From positions 6,014,001-6,078,000 of the forward strand of contig NZ_CP017157.1 in the NCBI RefSeq assembly GCF_001729485.1: DNA of 64,000 nt, in the 5' to 3' direction. The DNA is from Streptomyces lydicus. Lineage in GTDB: Bacteria > Actinomycetota > Actinomycetes > Streptomycetales > Streptomycetaceae. Each line of letters starts with the position of its first letter. The stretch's first letter is position 1. Shown piece by piece: positions 1-8,338 of this stretch. The notes beneath the pieces were generated by a model. The model ran no database searches. It saw only the letters and a program-made list of their open reading frames with translations, and was not told the DNA's origin. The position numbers and the translations under genes are program-made.

Positions 1-277
1 CCCGGGCACGTCCCCGATCGGCGCCAACGCGGCCCGCATGCAGCGCCGTCCGCCGGGCGCCCCCGGGCACCCGGGCGGTTACCGCGAACTGTCGGGACGC
101 GAGGTCGAGGTGTTGCGGCTGGTGGCGGAGGGCCAGTCCAACAAGGCCATCGGCGTCTCGATGGGGCTGTCCGCGCTGACCGTGAAGAGCCATCTCGCCC
201 GGATCGCCCGCAAGCTGGGCACCGGCGACCGGGCCGGAATGGTCGCGGTCGCCCTGCGTACCGGCATCATCCACTGA
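1..277 (+). CDS. LuxR-type HTH regulator, C-terminal part (5' end outside window)
   Basis: Only the end of the gene is present. The reading frame is open from base 2, so the ATG at 38 is probably internal. The visible protein is a LuxR-family winged helix-turn-helix: RELSGREVEVLRLVAEGQSN, then the recognition part LSALTVKSHLARIARKLGTG, ending in GIIH. This domain binds DNA at the C terminus of NarL/FixJ response regulators and related activators. What lies upstream (receiver domain or other) cannot be seen, so the signal it senses is unknown. It is followed 17 bases after the stop by a perfect palindrome that may be its terminator. Confidence 0.85.
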   Translation, partial: PGTSPIGANAARMQRRPPGAPGHPGGYRELSGREVEVLRLVAEGQSNKAIGVSMGLSALTVKSHLARIARKLGTGDRAGMVAVALRTGIIH

Positions 278-294
278 CCCTTTGCACGACCCGC

Positions 295-328
295 TCGCCC
301 GTCGAGGGAACGTTCCCTCGACGGGCGA
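295..328. promoter_or_regulatory. perfect 34-bp palindrome (terminator or operator)
   Basis: The left arm TCGCCCGTCGAGGGAAC is followed directly by its exact reverse complement with no spacer. It starts 17 bases after the LuxR stop and ends 26 bases before the ribonuclease D start. It could fold as a rho-independent-type terminator for the upstream gene, though no T tract follows. A zero-loop perfect palindrome could equally be a dimer-binding operator. Confidence 0.6.
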
Positions 329-354
329 CGTGCATACACAGATACCCTTGACTG

Positions 355-1635
355 GTGACCGACGCCCAAAAGACCGCAGCAGACACGACACTGCGAGCAG
401 CCGGAGATTCGCCTCCGGATCCCCGACCGGCGCCGGTCCCTCTCCTGGAGCCCCGCGAGGGCATCCCCCCGGTGACCGCCACGGAAGAGGCGCTCGCCGA
501 GGTCGTGGCCGCGTTCGCGGCCGGTACGGGCCCGGTGGCCGTCGACGCCGAGCGCGCCTCGGGCTACCGCTACGGGCAGCGCGCCTACCTCGTCCAGCTG
601 CGCCGGGAAGGCGCCGGCAGCGCCCTGATCGACCCGGTCGGCTGCCCCGACCTGTCGGCGCTGGGCGAGGCGATCGGCGACGCCGAGTGGGTGCTGCACG
701 CCGCCACCCAGGACCTGCCGTGTCTGCGTGACATAGGGATGGTCCCCAGCCGGCTCTTCGACACCGAGCTGGCCGGCCGGCTGGCCGGCTTCGCCCGGGT
801 GGGCCTCGGCGCGATGGTCGAGAACGTCCTCGGCTTCGCCCTGGAGAAGGGCCACTCCGCCGTCGACTGGTCCACCCGCCCGCTGCCCGAGCCCTGGCTG
901 CGCTATGCCGCGCTCGACGTCGAGCTGCTGGTGGACCTCCGCGACGCGCTGGAGGAGGAGCTGGAACAGCAGGGGAAGCTGGAGTGGGCCCGGCAGGAGT
1001 TCGCGGCGATCGCCGCCGCTCCCCCGGCGCCGCCCCGGAAGGACCCCTGGCGCCGTACGTCCGGCATGCACAAGGTCCGCCGGCGCCGCCAGATGGCCGT
1101 CGTACGGGAGTTGTGGACGGCCCGCGACCAGGTGGCCCAGCGGCGCGACGTCTCGCCCGGCAAGGTGCTCAGCGACTCCGCGATCGTGGAGGCGGCGCTG
1201 CACCTGCCGCCGAACAGCCACGCCCTCGCCGGACTGCCCGGCTTCGGCCATCGCATGGGCCGTCGCCAGCTGGAGCAGTGGCAGGCCGCCGTCGACCGCG
1301 CCCGCGAGCTGTCCGAGAGCGAGCTGCCGCAGCCCGGTCAGCCGCTCAACGGCCCGCCGCCGCCCCGCTCCTGGGCCGACAAGGACCCGGCCGCCGCGGC
1401 CCGGCTGTCGGCCGCCCGCGCGTCGGTCACCGCGCTCGCCGAGCGGCTGAACCTCCCGCAGGAGAACTTGATCACCCCGGACACCGTGCGCCGGCTGTGC
1501 TGGGAGCCGCCGGCCGCGCCGACCGAGGAGTCGGTCGCCGCGATCCTGGCCGGCCACGGCGCCCGCCGCTGGCAGATCGAGCAGGTCGCCCCGCTCCTCA
1601 CCGAGGCCCTGCGCGCGGACCCGGACGCCGACTGA
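355..1635 (+). CDS. rnd: Ribonuclease D-like 3'-5' exoribonuclease with HRDC domain
   Basis: This is a DEDDy-type exonuclease that trims 3' ends of structured RNAs such as tRNA precursors. The five metal/catalytic positions are visible: D64 and E66 (VDAERASGYRY), D120 (HAATQDLPCL), and Y184 with D188 (YAALDVE). An HRDC nucleic-acid-binding domain occupies roughly residues 230-320, followed by a C-terminal helical extension. The 426-residue length suits actinobacterial members. Translation starts at a GTG and no strong Shine-Dalgarno sequence precedes it. The gene converges on the lipoprotein gene downstream. The family assignment is firm; the RNA substrates are inferred from family knowledge. 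Confidence 0.93.
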   Translation: MTDAQKTAADTTLRAAGDSPPDPRPAPVPLLEPREGIPPVTATEEALAEVVAAFAAGTGPVAVDAERASGYRYGQRAYLVQLRREGAGSALIDPVGCPDLSALGEAIGDAEWVLHAATQDLPCLRDIGMVPSRLFDTELAGRLAGFARVGLGAMVENVLGFALEKGHSAVDWSTRPLPEPWLRYAALDVELLVDLRDALEEELEQQGKLEWARQEFAAIAAAPPAPPRKDPWRRTSGMHKVRRRRQMAVVRELWTARDQVAQRRDVSPGKVLSDSAIVEAALHLPPNSHALAGLPGFGHRMGRRQLEQWQAAVDRARELSESELPQPGQPLNGPPPPRSWADKDPAAAARLSAARASVTALAERLNLPQENLITPDTVRRLCWEPPAAPTEESVAAILAGHGARRWQIEQVAPLLTEALRADPDAD

Positions 1636-1670
1636 CGAAGCCGGCCCGGCCCGTACGGTGCGCGCCCCGG

Positions 1671-1699
1671 CCAGGACTGCGGAGTGCCGTCAGTCCTGG
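1671..1699. terminator. Hairpin between convergent genes
   Basis: CCAGGACTG (1671-1679) pairs perfectly with CAGTCCTGG (1691-1699) around an 11-base loop. It overlaps the 3' end of the lipoprotein gene and follows ribonuclease D, so it could end transcription in both directions. There is no long T run, as is usual in Streptomyces. Confidence 0.55.
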
Positions 1700-2385
1700 T
1701 CGACATGCATCCGCAGCACCTTGCGGTTGGTCGCGTCGATCTCGTAGGACGTCTTGTTCCAGTCGTCGGTGGTGACGACGTCCACGGACCAGGCCACCGC
1801 GTCGCTGCCGTTGTCGGCGTTGCCCAGCTCGATGGAGCTGACCGTGCCCTTGGTCTTGTCGGTGGCGGTCTGGGCCGCCTCCTGGGCCGTGACGGTGGCC
1901 TTGGTCAGGCGGTCGGCCAGCTGCTGCTTGTCCTCGGCGTCGTCCGACGAGAGGTGCGGCTGGGCCGCCTTGCCGGAGACCGCGTCGACGCGTACCTCGC
2001 TCACCGTGCCGTCCGCGGTGGCCACCGCGGTCTGCCAGTAGGGCTTGGCGGGCGTGCCCCTGAGTTCGGCGGCGATCGGCTCGGAGGCCGGCACGGCCGC
2101 CACCGCCGCGCGCAGGGCCTTGGCGTAGTCCACCTTCGCCGCCGGGATCAGCGCCTTCCGCTTCGCCTGGTCGGCGGTGAGCGAGGCGCTCGGGTGGGGG
2201 CGGCCGGAGGCGGGCACCGCCCGTGGGGGCGCCGCGCTGCCGCGGCTGCCGGTCTCGTCGGCGCGCTCGCTTCCGCAGCCGGTCAGCAGCGCGCCCGCGG
2301 CGGTGACGGTGCAGAGCAGGCCGATCGCGCGGGCCGCCGCCGACCGCCCGGGGAACGCCGCCTCGCGACTCCTCTTCGTATTCAT
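1690..2385 (-). CDS. Putative PepSY-like secreted lipoprotein
   Basis: The 231-residue protein begins with basic residues and a hydrophobic stretch ending in a lipobox (ALLTGC), with lipidation expected at C37; it should be anchored outside the membrane. After a low-complexity Ser/Pro/Ala linker, two related segments follow: one centred on AKVDYAKALRAAVAAVPASE and one on LTKATVTAQEAAQTATDKTK. Each leads into strands such as WQTAVATADGTVSEVRVDAV and AVAWSVDVVTTDDWNKTSYE. This helix-strand pattern resembles PepSY repeats, which are thought to inhibit proteases or bind cell-wall ligands. No specific function can be assigned. It is divergent from fadA. Confidence 0.75.
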   Translation of the reverse strand: MNTKRSREAAFPGRSAAARAIGLLCTVTAAGALLTGCGSERADETGSRGSAAPPRAVPASGRPHPSASLTADQAKRKALIPAAKVDYAKALRAAVAAVPASEPIAAELRGTPAKPYWQTAVATADGTVSEVRVDAVSGKAAQPHLSSDDAEDKQQLADRLTKATVTAQEAAQTATDKTKGTVSSIELGNADNGSDAVAWSVDVVTTDDWNKTSYEIDATNRKVLRMHVDQD

Positions 2386-2549
2386 ACGGGCACTTTAAGT
2401 TGCCGATAGTGCTGATTACGCCAAGACCCGACGGCATTCGGCCCTTTTCGATCGACCGGGCCCGCCGTGGACGCCGTCCCCCCGAGGCCGTCCGGGCCTC
2501 CGTCCGGTGTGACCTTCACCGCTCCGGCCGGTGGGGGTGTGCAGCTTGG

Positions 2550-2559
2550 TTACCCGTAA
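2550..2559. promoter_or_regulatory. Dyad TTACCCGTAA upstream of fadAB
   Basis: A TTAC-CC-GTAA inverted repeat lies about 75 bases before the fadA start. TetR-family regulators of fatty acid catabolism in actinobacteria often use short dyads of this kind, so it is a candidate operator. This is inference from position and symmetry only. Confidence 0.35.
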
Positions 2560-2632
2560 GTAGCATGTCGGTGTGAAGCGTCCCTGGGGGCGCCACGCAG
2601 CAGTGCCATCCCGCACCTGGAGGAGAGCCAAC

Positions 2633-3859
2633 GTGCCTCGTACCGCTAGGGACGTCGTCTTCGTCGACGGCGTCCGCACCCCGTTCGGCAAGGCGGGCCC
2701 GAAGGGCATCTACCACGAGACCCGCGCCGACGATCTCGTCGTGAAGGCCATCCGGGAGCTGCTGCGCCGCAACCCGGACCTGGACCCCGCGAAGATCGAC
2801 GAGGTCGCCATCGCCGCCACCACGCAGATCGGTGACCAGGGCCTGACCATCGGCCGCACCGCCGGCATCCTGGCGGGTCTGCCGCAGTCCGTGCCCGGCT
2901 ACTCCATCGACCGCATGTGCGCCGGCGCGCTGACCGCCGTGACGACCACCGCGGGCTCCATCGCCTTCGGCGCGTACGACGCCGTCATCGCGGGCGGTGT
3001 CGAGCACATGGGCCGTCACCCCATGGGCGAGGGCGTCGACCCCAACCCGCGATTCGTCTCCGAGAAGCTCGTCGACGAGTCGGCCCTGTTCATGGGCATG
3101 ACCGCGGAGAACCTCCACGACCGCTACCCGCACATCACCAAGCAGCGCGCCGACGAGTACGCCGTGCGCTCGCAGGAGAAGGCGGCCAAGGCGTACGCGA
3201 ACGGGAAGATCCAGCAGGACCTGGTCCCGATCTCGGTGCGCAACACCAACGCCGAGGTCGGCGAGACCGGTTGGGGTCTGGTGACCGCCGACGAGCCGAT
3301 GCGTCCGGGGACCACCCTGGAGAACCTCGCCGGGCTGAAGACCCCGTTCCGCACGCACGGCCGGGTCACGGCCGGTAACGCCGCGGGGCTCAACGACGGC
3401 GCCACCGCCTCGATCATCGCCTCCGAGGACTTCGCCCGGGAGAACGGCCTTCCCGTCAAGATGCGCCTCGTGTCGTACGCCTTCGCCGGCGTCGAGCCGG
3501 AGGTCATGGGCTACGGCCCGATCCCGGCGACCGAGAAGGCGCTCGCCAAGGCGGGCCTGGGCATCGGCGACATCGGCCTGTTCGAGGTCAACGAGGCGTT
3601 CGCCGTGCAGGTGCTCGCCTTCCTCGACCACTACGGCATCGCCGACGACGACGAGCGCGTCAACCAGTACGGCGGCGCCATCGCCTTCGGGCACCCGCTG
3701 GCCTCCTCCGGCGTCCGGCTGATGACCCAGCTGGCCCGCCAGTTCGAGGAGCAGCCGGAGGTCCGCTACGGCCTGACCACCATGTGCGTCGGCTTCGGCA
3801 TGGGCGCCACGGTCATCTGGGAGAACCCGAACCACAAGGACGCCGGAGGCGACAAGTGA
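2633..3859 (+). CDS. fadA: Acetyl-CoA C-acyltransferase (3-ketoacyl-CoA thiolase)
   Basis: Catalyses the thiolytic last step of fatty acid beta-oxidation (3-ketoacyl-CoA + CoA to acetyl-CoA + shortened acyl-CoA). The GTG at 2633 is chosen because GGAGGAGA sits just upstream and the protein then begins MPRTARDVVFVDGVRTPFGK, typical for the family; an in-frame GTG at 2573 has no such support. The nucleophile is C96 (SIDRMCAGAL), with the second motif near AFGHPLASSG and the C-terminal cysteine motif TTMCVGFGMG. About 408 residues, normal length. It overlaps fadB by GTGA, so the two are translationally coupled and should form the trifunctional complex. Confidence 0.95.
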   Translation: MPRTARDVVFVDGVRTPFGKAGPKGIYHETRADDLVVKAIRELLRRNPDLDPAKIDEVAIAATTQIGDQGLTIGRTAGILAGLPQSVPGYSIDRMCAGALTAVTTTAGSIAFGAYDAVIAGGVEHMGRHPMGEGVDPNPRFVSEKLVDESALFMGMTAENLHDRYPHITKQRADEYAVRSQEKAAKAYANGKIQQDLVPISVRNTNAEVGETGWGLVTADEPMRPGTTLENLAGLKTPFRTHGRVTAGNAAGLNDGATASIIASEDFARENGLPVKMRLVSYAFAGVEPEVMGYGPIPATEKALAKAGLGIGDIGLFEVNEAFAVQVLAFLDHYGIADDDERVNQYGGAIAFGHPLASSGVRLMTQLARQFEEQPEVRYGLTTMCVGFGMGATVIWENPNHKDAGGDK

Positions 3860-5991
3860 GCACCACCACCACCGCCGAGCTCCTCAAGGGCGCGGCCGAG
3901 CTGTTCCCGGACGAGGTCGTCACGTCGGCCCACGTCCGCCACCTCGACCTGCCGTACGGCGCGGGCAAGTTCGCCCTGATCACGCTGGACAACGGCTTCG
4001 ACCACACCAAGCCGACCACCTTCGGCCCCGGCTCGCTCGCGAACCTCAACACCGCGCTCGACCAGGTCGAGAAGGAGGCCGCGGACGGCGACATCGTCGG
4101 CGTCGGCATCACCGGCAAGCCCTTCATCTTCGCGGTCGGCGCCGACCTCAAGGGCGTCGAGCTGCTGAAGCGGCACGAGGACGCGCTGGCGATCGGCAAG
4201 GGCGGCCACGAGGTCTTCAAGCGCCTCTCGGGCCTGGCCGTGCCGACGTTCGCGTACTACAACGGCGCCGCCATGGGCGGTGGCGTCGAGGTCGGTCTGC
4301 ACTGCTCGTACCGCACGGTCTCCAAGGCGCTGCCGGCCTTCTCGCTGCCCGAGGTGTTCCTCGGTCTGGTTCCGGGCTGGGGCGGCTGTGCGCTGCTGCC
4401 GAACCTCATCGGCGCGGACAAGGCCGTCTCGGTCATCATCGAGAACTCGCTCAACCAGAACAAGCAGCTCAAGGGCCAGCAGGTCTTCGACCTCGGCATC
4501 GCGGACGCGCTCTTCGAGGGCGCGGACTTCCTGGAGCAGTCGCTGATCTGGACCGCGAACGTCCTCAAGGGCGACGTGACCGTCGAGCGCCCCGAGATCG
4601 ACCGTGGTGAGTCCTGGGACCAGGCGGTCGCCAAGGGCCGCTTCATCGCCGACGGCAAGGTGCACGGCGCCGCCCCGGCCGCGTACCGCGCGCTGGACAT
4701 CATCGCCGCCGCCAAGAACGGTGACCTCCAGGCCGGGTTCGACGCCGAGGACCAGGCGCTCGCCGACCTGATCATGGGCGGCGAACTCCGCGCCGGCATC
4801 TACGCGTTCAACCTGGTGCAGAAGCGCGCCAAGCGGCCGGCCGGCGCGCCGGACAAGAGCCTGGCGCGCCCGGTCACCAAGGTGGGCGTCGTCGGCGCCG
4901 GCCTGATGGCCTCTCAGCTCGCCCTGCTGTTCCTGCGCCGCCTGGAGGTGCCGGTCGTGCTGACCGACATCGACCAGGCGCGTGTCGACAAGGGCGTGGG
5001 CTACGTCCACGCCGAGATCGACAAGCTGCTCGGCAAGGGCCGCATCAACCAGGACAAGGCCAACCGCCTCAAGGCCCTGGTGAGCGGTGTGCTGGACAAG
5101 GCCGAGGGCTTCTCCGACGCGGACTTCATCATCGAGGCCGTCTTCGAGGAGATCGGCGTCAAGCAGCAGGTGTTCGCCGAGGTCGAGGCCGTGGCGCCGG
5201 CGCACGCGATCCTCGCCACCAACACCTCCTCGCTGTCGGTCAGCGAGATGGCGTCGAAGCTCAAGCACCCCGAGCGGGTCGTGGGCTTCCACTTCTTCAA
5301 CCCGGTCGCGATCCTGCCGCTGCTGGAGATCGTGCGCGGCGAGAAGACCGACGACGCCTCGCTGGCCACCGCCTTCGGTGTCGCCAAGAAGCTGAAGAAG
5401 ACCGCGGTGCTGGTCAAGGACGCCCCGGCGTTCGTCGTCAACCGCATCCTGACCCGCTTCATGGGCGAGATCCAGAACGTCATCGACGAGGGCACCCCGG
5501 TCGAGACCGCCGAGAAGGCCATCGAGCCGCTCGGTCTGCCGATGTCGCCGCTGGTGCTGCTGGAGCTGGTCGGTCCGGCGATCGGCCTGCACGTCTCCGA
5601 GACGCTGAACGGTGCCTTCCCGGACCGCTTCAAGGTCTCCCCGAACCTCAAGGCCGTCGTCGAGGCCGGCAAGCGCGGCTTCTACGTCTACGACAGCGGG
5701 AAGCCGGAGCTCGACCCGGAGGTCGCCGCGCTCCTCAAGCAGGGCGATGTCGTCCTGTCCGAGGCGCAGGTGCGCGACCGGGTGCTCGACGCGGTCGCCC
5801 AGGAGATCGGGCTGATGCTCGACGAGGGCGTGGTGGCCGAGGCGCAGGACATCGACCTGTGCCTGATCACCGGCGCGGGCTGGCCCTTCCACCTGGGCGG
5901 CATCACGCCGTACCTGGACCGTGAGGGCGTGTCGGAGCGGGTGACCGGCAAGAAGTTCCTGGCCCCCGGCGTGGCGAGCGTGCCCGCGTAA
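3856..5991 (+). CDS. fadB: Fatty acid oxidation multifunctional enzyme FadB (enoyl-CoA hydratase / 3-hydroxyacyl-CoA dehydrogenase)
   Basis: About 711 residues from the GTG at 3856, which overlaps the fadA stop and has GGAGG upstream. The N-terminal crotonase-fold hydratase carries the oxyanion-hole segment IFAVGADLKG (91-100), GAAMGGGVEVGL and SLPEVFLGLVPGWGG, with E166 in the catalytic-glutamate position. The NAD-binding dehydrogenase half starts at VGVVGAGLMA (343-352) and continues through ATNTSSLSV and VGFHFFNPV to two C-terminal dehydrogenase domains. It hydrates enoyl-CoA and oxidises 3-hydroxyacyl-CoA, feeding the FadA thiolase. A strong terminator follows the gene. Confidence 0.95.
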   Translation: MSTTTTAELLKGAAELFPDEVVTSAHVRHLDLPYGAGKFALITLDNGFDHTKPTTFGPGSLANLNTALDQVEKEAADGDIVGVGITGKPFIFAVGADLKGVELLKRHEDALAIGKGGHEVFKRLSGLAVPTFAYYNGAAMGGGVEVGLHCSYRTVSKALPAFSLPEVFLGLVPGWGGCALLPNLIGADKAVSVIIENSLNQNKQLKGQQVFDLGIADALFEGADFLEQSLIWTANVLKGDVTVERPEIDRGESWDQAVAKGRFIADGKVHGAAPAAYRALDIIAAAKNGDLQAGFDAEDQALADLIMGGELRAGIYAFNLVQKRAKRPAGAPDKSLARPVTKVGVVGAGLMASQLALLFLRRLEVPVVLTDIDQARVDKGVGYVHAEIDKLLGKGRINQDKANRLKALVSGVLDKAEGFSDADFIIEAVFEEIGVKQQVFAEVEAVAPAHAILATNTSSLSVSEMASKLKHPERVVGFHFFNPVAILPLLEIVRGEKTDDASLATAFGVAKKLKKTAVLVKDAPAFVVNRILTRFMGEIQNVIDEGTPVETAEKAIEPLGLPMSPLVLLELVGPAIGLHVSETLNGAFPDRFKVSPNLKAVVEAGKRGFYVYDSGKPELDPEVAALLKQGDVVLSEAQVRDRVLDAVAQEIGLMLDEGVVAEAQDIDLCLITGAGWPFHLGGITPYLDREGVSERVTGKKFLAPGVASVPA

Positions 5992-6014
5992 CGCGGCGCC
6001 ACCGCGGACAGCAG

Positions 6015-6050
6015 GCGCGGGCCGGCTCCTTCGAGCCGGCCCGCGCTTTT
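6015..6050 (+). terminator. Rho-independent terminator of fadAB
   Basis: A perfect 14-bp GC-rich stem (GCGCGGGCCGGCTC / GAGCCGGCCCGCGC) with a CTTC loop at 6015-6046 is followed by TTTT. It starts 24 bases after the fadB stop. Confidence 0.9.
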
Positions 6051-6079
6051 CGTGTGCGCGGGCGTGGCAGGGTGGGGCC

Positions 6080-6505
6080 ATGGACTCCTTGGTCATCGTC
6101 GATGCCGCCAACGTCGTCGGCTCGGTTCCCGACGGCTGGTGGCGGGACCGGCACGGCGCCGCGGAGCGCCTCCGCGACGCGCTGCCCGGCTTCGTCACGG
6201 AGGGGCTTCCCGGGCTGGTGGAACCGCCCCTGGAGATGGTGCTCGTGGTGGAGGGCGCGGCGCGCCGGGTGCAGTCCGTCGAAGGCGTACGGGTGGTCCC
6301 GGCGACCGGCAGCGGGGACGACCGGATCGTGGAGCTGGTGGCGGAGGACTGCCGCGACCGGGACTGCCTCGTGGTCACCGCGGACCGCGAGCTGCGCGAG
6401 CGGGTGCAGGCGCTGGGCGCGCGGGTGACCGGGCCGCGGGCGGTGTGGGGGCGCGGGGGCGGCGGGCGCGAGGAGCGCGGCCGGCAGCGGGACGACACGG
6501 CGTAG
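6080..6505 (+). CDS. NYN/PIN-like domain protein
   Basis: A 141-residue protein opening with SLVIVDAANVVGSVPDGWWR, which matches the first acidic strand of NYN/PIN-type RNA nucleases (VDxANV). The further acidic elements TGSGDDRIVELV and VTADRELRERVQALGARV fit the other catalytic strands of this fold, which cleaves RNA with Mg2+ bound by clustered aspartates. The last 25 residues are Gly/Arg-rich and probably disordered. It is a small stand-alone gene between fadB and a convergent permease. The fold assignment is likely; the substrate and role are unknown. Confidence 0.75.
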   Translation: MDSLVIVDAANVVGSVPDGWWRDRHGAAERLRDALPGFVTEGLPGLVEPPLEMVLVVEGAARRVQSVEGVRVVPATGSGDDRIVELVAEDCRDRDCLVVTADRELRERVQALGARVTGPRAVWGRGGGGREERGRQRDDTA

Positions 6506-6544
6506 GGCGGCGCCCCTCCCCCGTGCGTACCGCCGCCGTGCGCG

Positions 6545-6586
6545 CCGGCCCCGCACACCGCCGGAGGGGCGGGCGTACGGGGCCGG
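6545..6586. terminator. Stem-loop between convergent genes
   Basis: CCGGCCCCG (6545-6553) pairs with CGGGGCCGG (6578-6586). It lies between the NYN-like gene and the permease, which converge here, so a bidirectional terminator is plausible. Confidence 0.45.
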
Positions 6587-6616
6587 TCGGGGGCGGAGCG
6601 GAGCGGGCGTACGGGC

Positions 6617-8143
6617 TCAGTCCTCGCCCGCCTGCCGGTTGCGGAGGCCGAGCCGGCTGTGCGACCGCCCGTACACGAAATAGACGCCGAAGCCGGCCAC
6701 CATCCAGATCCCGAACCGCACCCAGGTCTCCGCGGGCAGATTGAGCATCAGCCACAGCGACGCGAGCACCGACAGCAGCGGCACCACCGGCACCCACGGG
6801 GTGCGGAAGGAGCGCGGCAGATCGGGCCGGGAGCGGCGGAGCAGGATGACGCCGACGGCGACCACGACGAACGCGAACAGCGTGCCGATGTTGACCAGTT
6901 CGGCCAGTACGTCGATCGAGGTGAAGCCGGACACCACGGCGACGACGACGCCCAGCACGATGGTCGACCGGTAGGGCGTGCCGTACGTGGGGTGGGCGCG
7001 CGAGAAGACCCGCGGCAGCAGCCCGTCCCGGCTCATCGCGAAGAACACCCGGCTCTGGCCGAGCAGCAGGATCATGCAGACCGAGGTCAGTCCGACGGCG
7101 GCGCCGAAGCTGATGACGTCCGCGAAGAAGGGATGCCCGAGGTCCTTGAAGGCGTCGGCGAGTGGTGCGTCGGTGGAGAGCCTGTCGTACTTCTCCATGC
7201 CGGTCACGACGATGGACACGGCGACGTAGAGGATCGTGCAGATGGCCAGCGAGCCGAGGATGCCGCGCGGCACGTCGCGCTGCGGGTTGCGGGTCTCCTC
7301 GGCGGCGGTGGCCACGATGTCGAAGCCGATGAACGCGAAGAACACCACGGCGGCCGCGGTGAAGATGCCCATGGTGCCGAAGGTGGAGGGGGTGAAGCCG
7401 AAGATCAGCTCGGAGAGCGGGGCGGCCAGCCCGACGTTGGCCGCGCTGGGCTTGCTGGGCGGCACGAACGGCTCGTAGTTGGCACCGCTGATCAGGAAGG
7501 CGCCGGCGATGATGACCAGCAGCACGACGGTGACCTTGACCCCGACGACCACCGCGGTCACCCGGGAGGACAGCTTCATCCCGAGCACGAGGATGCCGGT
7601 CAGCACCAGTACGAGGATGCAGGCGAGCAGGTCGAAGCCGAAGTGCCCCTCGTGGGTGCCGGCCAGGGCCCCCGGCAGGTGCCAGCCGGCGGTGTCCAGC
7701 AGGGAGCGGATGTAACCGGACCAGCCGACGGCGACCACCGCGCAGCCCAGCGCGAGTTCCAGGATGAGGTCCCAGCCGATGATCCAGGCCGGCAGTTCGC
7801 CCAGCGAGGCGTACGAGAAGGTGTAGGCCGATCCGGCGACCGGCACGGTCGAGGCGAACTCCGCGTAGCACAGCGCCGCCAGCGCGCAGACCACGCCGGC
7901 GACGACGAAGGCCAGCGCGACGGCGGGTCCGGCCTGCTCCTTGGCGATCTTCCCGGTGAGGACGAAGATGCCGGTGCCGATGACGACCCCGACCCCGAAG
8001 ACGGTCAGATCGAGCGCCGTCAGGGACTTCTTGAGTGTGTGCTCCGGTTCCTCGGTGTCCAGGATCGACTGTTCCACCGTCTTCATCCGGAACAGACCGC
8101 GATCGCGGTGTGAATGCTGTGGTGTGCCGTGCTGTGTGCTCAT
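6617..8143 (-). CDS. APC-family amino acid permease (cationic amino acid transporter type)
   Basis: A 508-residue integral membrane protein with about 12 hydrophobic segments. It opens with the amphipathic N terminus SILDTEEPEHTLKKSLTALD, then TM1 with the G-rich substrate loop GVGVVIGTGIFVLTGKIA and the APC signature around ALCYAEFASTVPVAGSAYTF. The segment FFAFIGFDIVATAAEETRNP is characteristic of CAT-like/YfnA transporters. It imports an amino acid by ion coupling; the specificity is not readable. The start is supported by GGAGG eight bases upstream. It is transcribed alone, away from dxs. Confidence 0.9.
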   Translation of the reverse strand: MSTQHGTPQHSHRDRGLFRMKTVEQSILDTEEPEHTLKKSLTALDLTVFGVGVVIGTGIFVLTGKIAKEQAGPAVALAFVVAGVVCALAALCYAEFASTVPVAGSAYTFSYASLGELPAWIIGWDLILELALGCAVVAVGWSGYIRSLLDTAGWHLPGALAGTHEGHFGFDLLACILVLVLTGILVLGMKLSSRVTAVVVGVKVTVVLLVIIAGAFLISGANYEPFVPPSKPSAANVGLAAPLSELIFGFTPSTFGTMGIFTAAAVVFFAFIGFDIVATAAEETRNPQRDVPRGILGSLAICTILYVAVSIVVTGMEKYDRLSTDAPLADAFKDLGHPFFADVISFGAAVGLTSVCMILLLGQSRVFFAMSRDGLLPRVFSRAHPTYGTPYRSTIVLGVVVAVVSGFTSIDVLAELVNIGTLFAFVVVAVGVILLRRSRPDLPRSFRTPWVPVVPLLSVLASLWLMLNLPAETWVRFGIWMVAGFGVYFVYGRSHSRLGLRNRQAGED

Positions 8144-8278
8144 GGGCGAACCTCCGCCTGGACGACCCTCGCAACTCTCCTGAACTGACCGAGTCTCCGC
8201 AATGTCAGGAAACAGTCAGCTTCGGCGGGCCTCCAAGCAGGGGCGATTCACCCGATGGAGTGCGGTCACCGATATGCC

Positions 8279-8323
8279 GATGGGCCGGGCGGAACATCCG
8301 TACGGATGACCACCCGGCCCATC
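8279..8323 (-). terminator. Stem-loop after dxs
   Basis: GATGGGCCGGG(C)GG pairs with CC(A)CCCGGCCCATC with one mismatch, and an inner CATCCG/CGGATG stem extends it. It starts 16 bases after the dxs stop, on the dxs transcript side. Confidence 0.75.
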
Positions 8324-8338
8324 GCCGGCGTGCGCTGA

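Noticed and set aside
2573..2632. Upstream in-frame GTG as the fadA start
   Set aside because: Adds 20 residues absent from thiolases and lacks a Shine-Dalgarno sequence; the GTG at 2633 has GGAGGAGA.
3766..6558. A 930-codon minus-strand open frame across fadA-fadB
   Set aside because: It mirrors the codon bias of the real genes on the plus strand, is low-complexity (Arg/Val/Asp/Leu), and matches no family; fadB is unmistakable on the other strand.
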